A stretch of 7,494 nucleotides of DNA. Source: Nitrospirota bacterium. Its GTDB lineage: Bacteria; Nitrospirota; 9FT-COMBO-42-15; HDB-SIOI813. The translations under genes were made by a program, and so were the position numbers. Positions 1 through 5,514 of this stretch are shown one piece after another. The stretch is taken from assembly GCA_016214375.1 (NCBI GenBank), contig JACROQ010000105.1:1-7494 (forward strand), in the 5' to 3' direction. Each line of letters starts with the position of its first letter. Position 1 is the stretch's first letter. The notes under the pieces are model-generated. The model searched no databases, was not told the origin of the DNA, and saw nothing but the letters and a program-made list of their open reading frames with translations.

Positions 1-1
1 G

Positions 2-601
2 GCTTTTTGCACATTTATCGTGATGATCATTTTTGTGGTCACCAAATTTTCCCAGGGCGCATGGATTGTTATCTTTCTTATCCCGGTCCTGGTATTCATC
101 TTTTCCCGTATCCATCATCACTACAAAGATTTAGAGACGGCACTATCGCTTGAATCTTTCAGCATGCTGCCCTATGTCAAGCGTCACCGGGTCATCGTGC
201 CCATTAGCAGTGTGCATAAAGGCACGATCAGGGCCCTGCATTATGCACGGACCCTGTCCAATGACGTTACTGCGGTCCATGTGTTAATTGACCCCGCCGA
301 AACCGGCAGAATAAAATCCAACTGGGATTATTGGGGAGATGGGGTACGGTTGGAATTGATTGAATCACCCTACCGTCTATTATTGGAGCCGCTGCTTGAT
401 TATATTAAAAGAATAGCCGGCCAGAGGCAACCTGACGAGATCATCACGATCGTCTTGCCGGAGTTTGTGCCGGTTAAAAAATGGCATAATCTGCTGCACA
501 TGCAAACTGCTTTCGTCCTGCAGATCGGCCTGCTGGGATTAAGGGATATCATTATTACCGAAGTGCCATACCATTTACACAAAGAGGCAGTGAAAGGATA
601 A
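2..601 (+). CDS. KimA-like APC-superfamily potassium transporter, C-terminal part (5' end outside window)
   Basis: The frame is open from the window edge, so only the last 199 residues are seen. They begin with two hydrophobic, membrane-spanning stretches; the second follows the motif TKFSQGAWIV and ends in SRIHHHYK. A soluble domain follows (VIVPISSVHKGTIRALHYAR, then AVHV and SPYR) with the look of a universal-stress-protein fold. This arrangement, APC-type last helices plus a USP-like cytoplasmic tail, is that of B. subtilis KimA (YdaO), a proton-coupled potassium importer whose tail binds c-di-AMP; many homologues are labelled 'amino acid permease'. The next gene starts 8 bases downstream and encodes a TrkA-like nucleotide-binding protein, as does the one after it, which supports potassium rather than amino acids as substrate. 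The family is recognised from the tail only; the transport core is not visible, so substrate is inferred. Confidence 0.75.
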   Translation, partial: AFCTFIVMIIFVVTKFSQGAWIVIFLIPVLVFIFSRIHHHYKDLETALSLESFSMLPYVKRHRVIVPISSVHKGTIRALHYARTLSNDVTAVHVLIDPAETGRIKSNWDYWGDGVRLELIESPYRLLLEPLLDYIKRIAGQRQPDEIITIVLPEFVPVKKWHNLLHMQTAFVLQIGLLGLRDIIITEVPYHLHKEAVKG

Positions 602-609
602 TTCTTGCC

Positions 610-1287
610 ATGGGAAATATATCCAGAAGACAAATCGTCATCGTCGGCTGTGGTCGTGTCGGTATAGAATTGGCAAAATCCATCTTCAGAAGGGGATATT
701 CTGTAACCATCGTAGACTCAAGCCCCCGTGCCTTTGACCGGTTAGGTTCTGACTTTCAGAGGCGTACTGTGCAGGGTGATATCTTCGATCAGGATGTGCT
801 CAAACGCACCGGCATCAAAGATGCTTATGCCTTTGCGGCAGTGACCAACTCAGACAGTGTCAACATCATTGCCGCACAGGTTGCCCGTGACATTTATCAT
901 GTCCGGCATGTGATTGCCCGTATCTACAACCCGCGATGCGGCCCTATTTATGAAAAACTGGGTCTGCAAACCGTCTCCTCGTCATCATGGGGTGCACAGC
1001 GCATCATGCAGCTCATTCTTAATCCCGGTCTTCAAAGTGTATACTCCGCAGGGAATGGAGAGGTGCAACTCTATGAAATCGCTATAGACGACAAGTGGCA
1101 TGGCCACAAACTATCCGAACTTGTCCCGCCTAAAGAGGCGATAGCTGTCGCCATAACCCGTGGTGGACGTGCCTTGCTACCCGCGCCTGACCATATTTTA
1201 GAGGTCCATGATATTCTTCAGATCAGCGCAACCGTTGAGGGCGCTGTCCTGCTGCGGCAACGTTTGTATCTTACAGAGGAGGAATAG
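610..1287 (+). CDS. TrkA-like potassium-transport regulatory protein (RCK_N + RCK_C), first copy
   Basis: A 225-residue cytoplasmic protein with the size and order of Trk/Ktr gating subunits. Residues about 8-125 form a Rossmann (RCK_N) domain: the glycine motif is GCGRVG at 13-18 and the acidic residue ending strand beta-2 is Asp36, the position that usually contacts the adenosine ribose of NAD(H) or ATP. Residues about 150-222 match a TrkA_C (RCK_C) ligand-binding domain (GHKLSEL, then an AVAITRGG strand and a VHDILQI strand). The start at 610 is preceded by AAAGGA about 11 bases upstream, inside the end of the permease gene. It lies 8 bases after that gene and 6 before a second TrkA-like gene, so the three are very likely co-transcribed. 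The role is inferred to be nucleotide- or ion-responsive control of potassium uptake, probably by the upstream permease; an unlinked TrkH/KtrB partner is possible. Confidence 0.88.
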   Translation: MGNISRRQIVIVGCGRVGIELAKSIFRRGYSVTIVDSSPRAFDRLGSDFQRRTVQGDIFDQDVLKRTGIKDAYAFAAVTNSDSVNIIAAQVARDIYHVRHVIARIYNPRCGPIYEKLGLQTVSSSSWGAQRIMQLILNPGLQSVYSAGNGEVQLYEIAIDDKWHGHKLSELVPPKEAIAVAITRGGRALLPAPDHILEVHDILQISATVEGAVLLRQRLYLTEEE

Positions 1288-1293
1288 ATAGCT

Positions 1294-1971
1294 ATGTTTG
1301 TTCTTATTATTGGCGGTGGCCGTACCGGATCGCACCTGACATCACTTCTTCTCAGTCAGGGGCACAAGGTACGTCTGATTGAGCACCGCCCCGATGCACT
1401 GGTCAATATTCATCGTGAATTGCCAAGCGAGGCCATCTTTGAAGGGGAAGGATCAGACCCGCAAGTTCTGGAAACCGCAGGAATTGAGCAAGCCCAGGTG
1501 GTGGCCGCTGTCACATCAGACGATGCCGAAAATTTAGTCATCTGTGTCCTGGCACGGCAGGTGTATGGAGTGAAGCGGATCATAGCCCGCATCAACAACC
1601 CCAAGCACGCCTGGCTATTTACCCGTGAAATGGGGGTGGACGTGGCCCTCAACCAGGCTGACTTTATGGCCAGGATGATCGAGGAAGAGATGTCACTTGG
1701 CGATATGATGACCCTCATCAAGTTGCATCGGGGTAAATTTTCACTGGTAGAAGAAAAAATCTACCATGGGGCTAAAGCGGCGGGGGTCGCCATCAAGGAT
1801 TTACCACTACCACCAAACTGTACCCTCTCCGGTATACTGCGTCATGGCGAGATGATCTTACCTCGTGGTAATACAGTACTGCAAGCAGAAGATGAAGTGC
1901 TGGCACTGGTGGATGATGCTGCTGCTGAAGAGCTGGCCCGTCTGCTGGGAAGGCCGACAGATTTCAAATAG
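1294..1971 (+). CDS. TrkA-like potassium-transport regulatory protein (RCK_N + RCK_C), second copy
   Basis: Also 225 residues, and clearly related in domain plan to its upstream neighbour but diverged from it. The Rossmann motif GGGRTG is at residues 7-12, right at the N-terminus, with acidic Glu30 at the end of beta-2 and a conserved AAVTSDDAENL stretch near residues 70-80. A TrkA_C-type domain covers about residues 145-222 (IKDLPLPPNCTLSGILRHGE is the core). The start has a strong ribosome binding site, GAGGAGG at 1276-1282, which overlaps the last codons of the preceding gene and lies 11 bases before ATG. In E. coli TrkA carries two RCK units on one chain; here two single-unit proteins are encoded side by side and may assemble as a hetero-oligomeric ring. 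That pairing is inference. The gene ends four bases before the xseA remnant. Confidence 0.88.
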   Translation: MFVLIIGGGRTGSHLTSLLLSQGHKVRLIEHRPDALVNIHRELPSEAIFEGEGSDPQVLETAGIEQAQVVAAVTSDDAENLVICVLARQVYGVKRIIARINNPKHAWLFTREMGVDVALNQADFMARMIEEEMSLGDMMTLIKLHRGKFSLVEEKIYHGAKAAGVAIKDLPLPPNCTLSGILRHGEMILPRGNTVLQAEDEVLALVDDAAAEELARLLGRPTDFK

Positions 1972-1975
1972 ATAG

Positions 1976-2107
1976 AAGATCACCTGCAAGCTGCCAGGCC
2001 GCTCCGTCATAAAGACCGCTGCCGATGTCCAAAAGGGGGACAAGGTAGACATCAGGCTCCATGAGGGGAATATCGTCTGCGTGGTAGAGGGAACGTCTCC
2101 AGAATAG
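1976..2107 (+). pseudogene. xseA: Remnant of the 3' end of xseA (exodeoxyribonuclease VII large subunit)
   Basis: This frame opens right after a TAG at 1973-1975 and ends with TAG at 2105-2107, giving 43 codons with no start. The translation (KITCKLPGRSVIKTAADV, then QKGDKVDIRLHEGNIVCVVE) has the conserved C-terminal pattern of XseA: after the family's RGYSI motif come a short variable loop, a 'V+ga.dv..GD.v.irL.dG.i...V' strand pair and the end of the protein. Everything before the 'SI' of RGYSI is missing. Exonuclease VII degrades single-stranded DNA with XseB; no catalytic part remains here. The relic starts four bases after the stop of the second trkA-like gene and in another frame, so it looks like a deletion or rearrangement scar. 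An intact xseA is expected elsewhere in the genome but cannot be seen. Confidence 0.75.
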
Positions 2108-2184
2108 TTCTCTCTCCCCGTGCCCGACCCTTCCCTTTGTTCCAGAATGGATTACCAAGAAGGTCAGAAGTATAATGACATTCC

Positions 2185-2232
2185 GTCATTCCCGCGGAAG
2201 CGGCAATCCAGAATAAAAAAGACTGGATTCCG
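2185..2232. repeat. Dispersed palindromic repeat, 'GTCATTCCCGCGG' type
   Basis: Two overlapping inverted repeats are visible. ATTCCCGC at 2188-2195 pairs with GCGGCAAT at 2200-2207 around a GGAA loop with one mismatch, and CAATCCAG at 2204-2211 pairs with CTGGATTC at 2223-2230 with one mismatch. Sequences beginning GTCATTCCCGCG and ending CTGGATTCC are a common type of small intergenic repeat in environmental bacterial genomes; that family membership is from memory, the hairpins are seen directly. It sits between the xseA relic and the next palindrome and is non-coding. Confidence 0.65.
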
Positions 2233-2237
2233 AAAGG

Positions 2238-2292
2238 GGTCTTTAATCTTGCGTTTCGACTCTGCATCTCATAAATATCAAGATTAAAGACC
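2238..2292. repeat. REP-like palindrome with 14-bp perfect arms overlapping the end of the 64-aa gene
   Basis: GGTCTTTAATCTTG at 2238-2251 is the exact reverse complement of 2279-2292, with a 27-base spacer. The layout resembles REP-type elements mobilised in trans by REP-associated tyrosine transposases (Y1_Tnp), whose ends often read GGTC...GACC; no such transposase is present in the window. The right arm and spacer encode the last 16 residues and the stop of the minus-strand 64-residue protein, so the element seems to have entered the 3' part of that gene. Confidence 0.7.
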
Positions 2293-2437
2293 TGATCCTT
2301 ATCTCCCTTATCTCCTTGACAAAATCCTCGCGCAACTCAAGGCCATAATCCGGGTCTAAAATCTCTCTGAGCTTTTCTTCTATCACGTCGCCAATCAATG
2401 CCTTAAACTGTTTTTCATTTAACTCAGCTATCTTCAT
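2243..2437 (-). CDS. Small antitoxin-like protein, C-terminus replaced by a repeat
   Basis: A 64-residue protein. Residues 1-46 are acidic and helical-looking, with MKIAELNEKQFKALI, a charged helix, then DPDYGLELREDFV. The 'DPD.GLELR' pattern is typical of small proteins found as antitoxin partners of RelE/ParE-type toxins, but no toxin gene is adjacent. Residues 49-64 (RSLILIFMRCRVETQD) are encoded entirely within the palindrome at 2238-2292 and do not look like the family's usual C-terminus, so the gene is probably truncated and given a new tail and stop by the repeat. Its ATG at 2435-2437 is two bases after the stop of the HNH gene, with AAGGG a few bases upstream inside that gene, implying translational coupling. 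Antitoxin function is a weak inference. Confidence 0.6.
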   Translation of the reverse strand: MKIAELNEKQFKALIGDVIEEKLREILDPDYGLELREDFVKEIREIRIRSLILIFMRCRVETQD

Positions 2438-2439
2438 GA

Positions 2440-2790
2440 TTAACCCTTATTCGATGTGTTTTTGCCGCGATGATATTTTGGATGACATTCCTTACATACC
2501 AAAACACAATTGCTTTTGATATAACGCTTGTCGTCATCTAACCGATGCAATACCACCCCCTTGATTGAGTCGAATTTGCTCTTGCATGAATGACACCTAT
2601 TATCCTTATCATATAAAAGTTGTCTTATTTTTTGATTATCCAACTCTTCCTTTCTCAGGCGTTGATATACAAAACGATTAAAATAAAATTCCTTGTCTTG
2701 GTCTCCTGATGAGGCATCAACTGTCATTTTTTTAACTTTACGTAAGATTGCGTGCCCTCTTTCTTTGTCTTCTTCACTACCGCGCCCCAT
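2440..2790 (-). CDS. Small HNH-type zinc-binding protein (putative endonuclease)
   Basis: A 116-residue, lysine-rich protein. The N-terminal half (about 1-60) is charged with no recognised domain. The C-terminal half carries Cys66-x2-Cys69, His82 in VVLHRLD, Asn94, and CKECH at 99-103 followed by His107. Two CxxC pairs framing His and Asn, then a CH...H ending, is the layout of zinc-stabilised HNH nucleases, where His82, Asn94 and His103 or His107 would form the beta-beta-alpha metal site. A very strong Shine-Dalgarno, AAAGGAGGTG on the minus strand (2795-2804), precedes the start. It begins 19 bases after fhs and is followed after two bases by the 64-aa gene. The coding strand is A/T-rich (16/60 G+C at 2581-2640), unlike fhs, suggesting acquisition. 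It might be a restriction-type or homing-type nuclease or only a DNA-binding zinc protein. Confidence 0.7.
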   Translation of the reverse strand: MGRGSEEDKERGHAILRKVKKMTVDASSGDQDKEFYFNRFVYQRLRKEELDNQKIRQLLYDKDNRCHSCKSKFDSIKGVVLHRLDDDKRYIKSNCVLVCKECHPKYHRGKNTSNKG

Positions 2791-2809
2791 AATTCACCTC
2801 CTTTCGCTA

Positions 2810-4438
2810 TTATAACCCTTTAATCCCCCAGGTCTCTGTATCAATGTCCATCTCTTCTCCCAGGGGCCTTGATGGGAGGCCGGGGAGGGGATAGATCTTA
2901 CCGCACAGGGGGTAGATGAACCCTGCGCCTGCGGCGATCTGGATATCGTCAATCGGGAGGGTGAATCCTTCCGGTGTGCCGGGGAGCTTTGGATCATGGG
3001 ATAGGGAGCGGTGGGTCTTTGCCATGCATACCGGGAGACTGCTGAAACCGAGTTTATGGATCAGGTGTATCTTGCTTTTCGCCCCCTCTGAAAACTCCAC
3101 ACCCTTAGCGCCATACATGGTGGCAGCAATCGTGCGGATCTTTTCCTCGACAGACAGATTTAGATCATAGAGGAAGCGCGGAGAAGCAGGTTGTTTGCTG
3201 AGTTTCCCGACGATCTCTCCCAGCTCCATCAATCCTGCCCCGCCATCCTTCCATGGGGAGCCGGTGGATACAGGGACACCCAGTGCCTCAACGTGCCGGC
3301 ACACACAGGCCACCTCGTCCGGCGTATCCACCGGATGTCTGTTGACCATCACAACGATGGGGACCCTGAAATGCTGAACGTTCTCGATCTGTTTTTTGAG
3401 ATGCCCCATGCCAGCCTCAAGCGCCTCCATTCCGCCATCCGGGTTGCCCCCGTGTGCCTTAAGGCTTTTCACAGTGCACACCAGTACGGCACAGTCAGGA
3501 TAGAGGCCCCCGATGCGGCACTTGATGTCTACAAGTTTTTCAAATCCAAGGTCTGCCCCGAAGCCGGCCTCTGTGATCACATAATCTGAGAGGGTCAGGG
3601 CAAGCTGGTCTGCGATCAGAGAGCTGATCCCGGGGGCGATGTTGGCAAAGGGGCCTGTATGGATAAACGCCGGCGTTCCCTCTGAGGTCTGAATGAGGTT
3701 CGGCCGTAAGGCATCCCGCAGGATGACGGCCATGGCCCCTGCGCACCGGATATCTTCGGCAGAGACGGGTTGGCCGCCCTTGTCAAGGGCAACGAGGATC
3801 CGGCCAAGGCGTTCCCTCATGTCTTTCAGTGAAGAGGAGAGGGAGAGGATGGCCATGACCTCGGATGCCTCAGTCAATACAAATCGGCTCCGGCGCGGAA
3901 ACCCCGGGACCTTTTCATTGGCGCCAACGATAATCTCACGAAGCGCGCGGTCGTTGATATCCACGGCCCTCGGCCAGAAGACGGCCTCAGGATCAATCGC
4001 CGCAGGGCTGCTGCGGTAGATGTGGTTATCAATAAAAGAGCTCAACAGGTTATGGGCCGCCGTGACCCGGTAGTTGTCGCCGGTCAGGGCGAGGTTAATG
4101 GCCTCATGGGGGAGGAGTGTCGCTGCGCCGCCCCCTGCCCCGCCCCCCTTCATGCCGAAGAGCGGGCCAAGGGAAGGTTGTCTGAGAGTAACCACACCCT
4201 TTTTCCCAAGACGCCGCAAGGCCATGCCAAGCCCGATGGCCACCGTGGTCTTTCCTTCTCCGGAGGCCGTCGGCGTGATGGCCGTGACCACGACATATTT
4301 TCCCCTCTTTGGGGCAAATCTCTTCTCAAGCCCGGAACGCGTTATCTTGGCGATATAAGGACCATACTGTTCTATGTCTTCAGGGACAAGGCCAAGCGAT
4401 TTTGCGATGTCTAAGATAGGGTTCATTAGAGCTATCAT
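2810..4438 (-). CDS. fhs: Formate-tetrahydrofolate ligase
   Basis: Formyltetrahydrofolate synthetase joins formate to tetrahydrofolate using ATP, feeding the methyl branch of the Wood-Ljungdahl pathway or C1 supply for purines. The 542-residue product has the family P-loop TPTASGEGKTT (55-65), the substrate loop LRQPSLGPLFGMKGGGAGGG (85-104), INLALTGD (114-121), HNLLSSFIDNHI (129-140), a VNRHPVDT stretch and the C-terminal LPVCMAKTHRSLSHDPKLPG and AGAGFIYPLCG motifs. Length is slightly below the usual 550-560. Deviations from common sequences include Gln87 where Glu is typical in LREPSLGP, and NYRVTA where FHAIT/HAI is typical. Start at 4438 is chosen as the longest frame; Met5 at 4424-4426 is an alternative and neither has a strong ribosome binding site. 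It ends in tandem stops TAA-TAG. It lies between the split YgjP gene (81 bases upstream) and the HNH gene. Confidence 0.95.
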   Translation of the reverse strand: MIALMNPILDIAKSLGLVPEDIEQYGPYIAKITRSGLEKRFAPKRGKYVVVTAITPTASGEGKTTVAIGLGMALRRLGKKGVVTLRQPSLGPLFGMKGGGAGGGAATLLPHEAINLALTGDNYRVTAAHNLLSSFIDNHIYRSSPAAIDPEAVFWPRAVDINDRALREIIVGANEKVPGFPRRSRFVLTEASEVMAILSLSSSLKDMRERLGRILVALDKGGQPVSAEDIRCAGAMAVILRDALRPNLIQTSEGTPAFIHTGPFANIAPGISSLIADQLALTLSDYVITEAGFGADLGFEKLVDIKCRIGGLYPDCAVLVCTVKSLKAHGGNPDGGMEALEAGMGHLKKQIENVQHFRVPIVVMVNRHPVDTPDEVACVCRHVEALGVPVSTGSPWKDGGAGLMELGEIVGKLSKQPASPRFLYDLNLSVEEKIRTIAATMYGAKGVEFSEGAKSKIHLIHKLGFSSLPVCMAKTHRSLSHDPKLPGTPEGFTLPIDDIQIAAGAGFIYPLCGKIYPLPGLPSRPLGEEMDIDTETWGIKGL

Positions 4439-4519
4439 AGCCTACTGCCTCACGGATTTCCACAATCGAAATTCCTGTTGATAAGATAAAAGATTTTATT
4501 GAGCGGTGCCTTCTCACGG

Positions 4520-4759
4520 TTAATAACTCCAGTTTTCATGGCGTAATGGGCGTCTGTTCAACTCCTCTTTGTAAAATCTCCATTTTGGTAAATACTTATC
4601 CATGAGAGCAATAAATCTTTCATTATGGTTTCGTTCTAATAGGTGCATGAGTTCATGTACAACTACGTATTCTAAACATTCTATTGGCTTTTTCGCCAGT
4701 TCAAGATTCAGCCAGATTCTTTTTGCGCGTATGCTGCAAGTACCCCACCTGGTCTTCAT
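4520..4759 (-). CDS. YgjP-type (M48-related) metallopeptidase, C-terminal half with HExxH
   Basis: Seventy-nine residues forming the catalytic end of a YgjP-like (DUF45) zinc metallopeptidase: KTRWGTC at 2-8, IWLNLEL at 15-21, and the zinc motif HELMH at 35-39 followed by His45 (HExxH-x5-H), then the family ending around PKW. It directly continues the N-terminal half encoded upstream: the family normally reads '...IKKMKTRWGSC', and here 'IKK-stop' ends the first frame while 'MKTRWGTC' starts this one. ATG overlaps the TGA of the upstream half (ATGA). It may be made by -1 frameshifting on the A run, by termination-reinitiation as a separate chain, or be the product of an inactivating one-base loss. 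No internal ribosome binding site at normal distance is seen, which argues against efficient independent initiation. Confidence 0.8.
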   Translation of the reverse strand: MKTRWGTCSIRAKRIWLNLELAKKPIECLEYVVVHELMHLLERNHNERFIALMDKYLPKWRFYKEELNRRPLRHENWSY

Positions 4760-4768
4760 TTTTTTATG
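4756..4768 (-). other. A AAA AAA heptamer: possible -1 frameshift or slippage site in the YgjP gene
   Basis: On the minus strand the upstream frame reads ATA AAA AAA TGA, so positions 4765-4759 are an A AAA AAA heptamer in the phase of classical -1 slippery sites (as A AAA AAG in dnaX). A -1 slip yields ...IKKMKTRWG, exactly the family consensus across the junction. A Shine-Dalgarno-like AGGTG is 14 bases before the heptamer; no clear downstream hairpin is seen. A simple loss of one A from an original eight is the plainer alternative. Confidence 0.55.
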
Positions 4769-5232
4769 CCAAACTCAGACACCTGAACCTTCATAGCATT
4801 TTCGTACTGTGCAATTAATCCCGGAACAATTTCCTTCATCCTCTGTCGGTACCATTCATCCAGAATAGCCTGTCTTTTTCCCACGCAAGTATTTGGACGA
4901 ATATACATTTCCATTGTTTCATGCTTTATGGCCACATTCGGCGAGGCACTATGTTCTATAACTTTTAACAGGTAACGCCTGCCCAGGTAGCAATGACTTT
5001 CTCTTGTAATATATTCCTTTGGAGCCTCTCTCTCTTGACTGAGGATTTTATGTTGATGTTTCTTTATCCAGTTCAATTTTGAAATGGCAAATACCCTGAT
5101 GGTATCCAGATCCATACGAAATGGCACGGAAATACGCACCCTGCCCAATGGCGGGTAAACGCTAAGATGTACATTTTTAATAACCTTACGCACCACATCA
5201 ATGTCAATATCGCCTATCATAATTTTCTGCAT
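4756..5232 (-). CDS. YgjP-type metallopeptidase, N-terminal half, frame ends at the A7 run
   Basis: A 158-residue protein matching the N-terminal part of YgjP/DUF45 peptidases: a beta-rich start with 'RKVIKNVHLSVYPPLGRVRISVP', then KLNWIKKHQ, YLGRRYLLKV, and LDEWYRQRMKEIVPGLI before the frame ends in EFGIKK. It lacks the HExxH motif, which is in the next, -1-shifted frame. The two halves sum to 237 residues, the usual size of an intact family member. Such peptidases are often encoded beside type I restriction-modification and Fic genes; a Fic relic lies 60 bases upstream on the same strand. The DNA is A/T-rich (23/60 G+C at 4861-4920). The start has only a weak purine-rich site upstream. Confidence 0.8.
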   Translation of the reverse strand: MQKIMIGDIDIDVVRKVIKNVHLSVYPPLGRVRISVPFRMDLDTIRVFAISKLNWIKKHQHKILSQEREAPKEYITRESHCYLGRRYLLKVIEHSASPNVAIKHETMEMYIRPNTCVGKRQAILDEWYRQRMKEIVPGLIAQYENAMKVQVSEFGIKK

Positions 5233-5290
5233 CTTAATATTCGTCCTGCCGTTTTATGATTGGGAAGATGCGCTCTACCTTATCAATATG

Positions 5291-5398
5291 TTATTTGAAT
5301 AACTGCAAATAGGCAGCAAACAAATACATCTTGCCCCGCTTACCGCCAGTGATTTCTTCCAGTATCCCGAATTTCTCCAAATCGGCATCACCATAATA
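5291..5398 (-). pseudogene. Remnant of the C-terminus of a Fic-family protein
   Basis: Thirty-five codons without a start, bounded by TAA at 5399-5401 and ending in TAA at 5291-5293. The peptide includes DLEKFGILEEITGGKRGKMY and ends in FAAYLQLFK. This matches the winged-helix-like end of many Fic (AMP-transferase fold) proteins, typically 'L..LGIL.EiTG..Rnr.y.Y..Yl.iL'. The Fic domain itself (HPFxxGNGR motif) is absent. The relic is directly bordered upstream by the A/T-rich palindromes and lies 60 bases before the YgjP gene on the same strand. Fic and YgjP genes commonly accompany type I restriction-modification operons, so this may be what is left of such a locus. Family call rests on pattern memory of a short segment. 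Confidence 0.65.
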
Positions 5399-5399
5399 T

Positions 5400-5424
5400 T
5401 AAAATAACCATGGCTGTTATTTTA
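5400..5424. repeat. A/T-rich palindrome A (TAAAATAAC ... GTTATTTTA)
   Basis: TAAAATAAC at 5400-5408 and GTTATTTTA at 5416-5424 are perfect 9-base arms around a 7-base spacer. The element abuts the Fic relic and shares the string TGTTATTTTAG with palindrome B. It may be an operator half of the lost Fic gene or for the downstream VOC gene. Confidence 0.55.
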
Positions 5425-5436
5425 GATTATTCATAA

Positions 5437-5469
5437 AAACTAAAATAGCGCAACATGTTATTTTAGTTT
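5437..5469. promoter_or_regulatory. A/T-rich palindrome B, candidate operator
   Basis: AAACTAAAATA at 5437-5447 and TATTTTAGTTT at 5459-5469 are perfect 11-base arms with an 11-base spacer that itself contains ACATGT. With palindrome A this gives four TAAAATA half-sites within 70 bases, an arrangement suited to a dimeric or tetrameric repressor. It lies 46 bases before the VOC start on one side and upstream of the Fic relic on the other, so the direction it serves is unclear. Confidence 0.4.
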
Positions 5470-5514
5470 CCACCCTCTTTACATCCCCCTGCATAACGTG
5501 TTAGTTTTATACCT

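Noticed and set aside
2108..2184. Possible xseB or other gene after the xseA relic
   Set aside because: No frame in this stretch resembles the XseB helical pattern or any other family; I see only non-coding sequence.
2185..2300. Possible CRISPR array or riboswitch in the repeat-rich interval
   Set aside because: The repeats are two different inverted repeats, not regularly spaced direct repeats with unique spacers, and no conserved riboswitch core is apparent.
3191..3589. Long plus-strand frame (132 codons) opposite fhs
   Set aside because: It is antisense to the conserved fhs gene, has no recognisable domain or ribosome binding site, and its openness follows from the G+C-rich codon use of fhs.
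4022..4414. Plus-strand frame (130 codons) opposite the N-terminal part of fhs
   Set aside because: It is antisense to the P-loop and substrate-loop region of fhs; composition looks like a reverse shadow rather than a protein.
4439..4519. Possible upstream extension of fhs or small gene between YgjP and fhs
   Set aside because: The short frame starting GTG at about 4461 on the minus strand is out of phase with fhs and shows no known motif; the interval is best treated as leader sequence.
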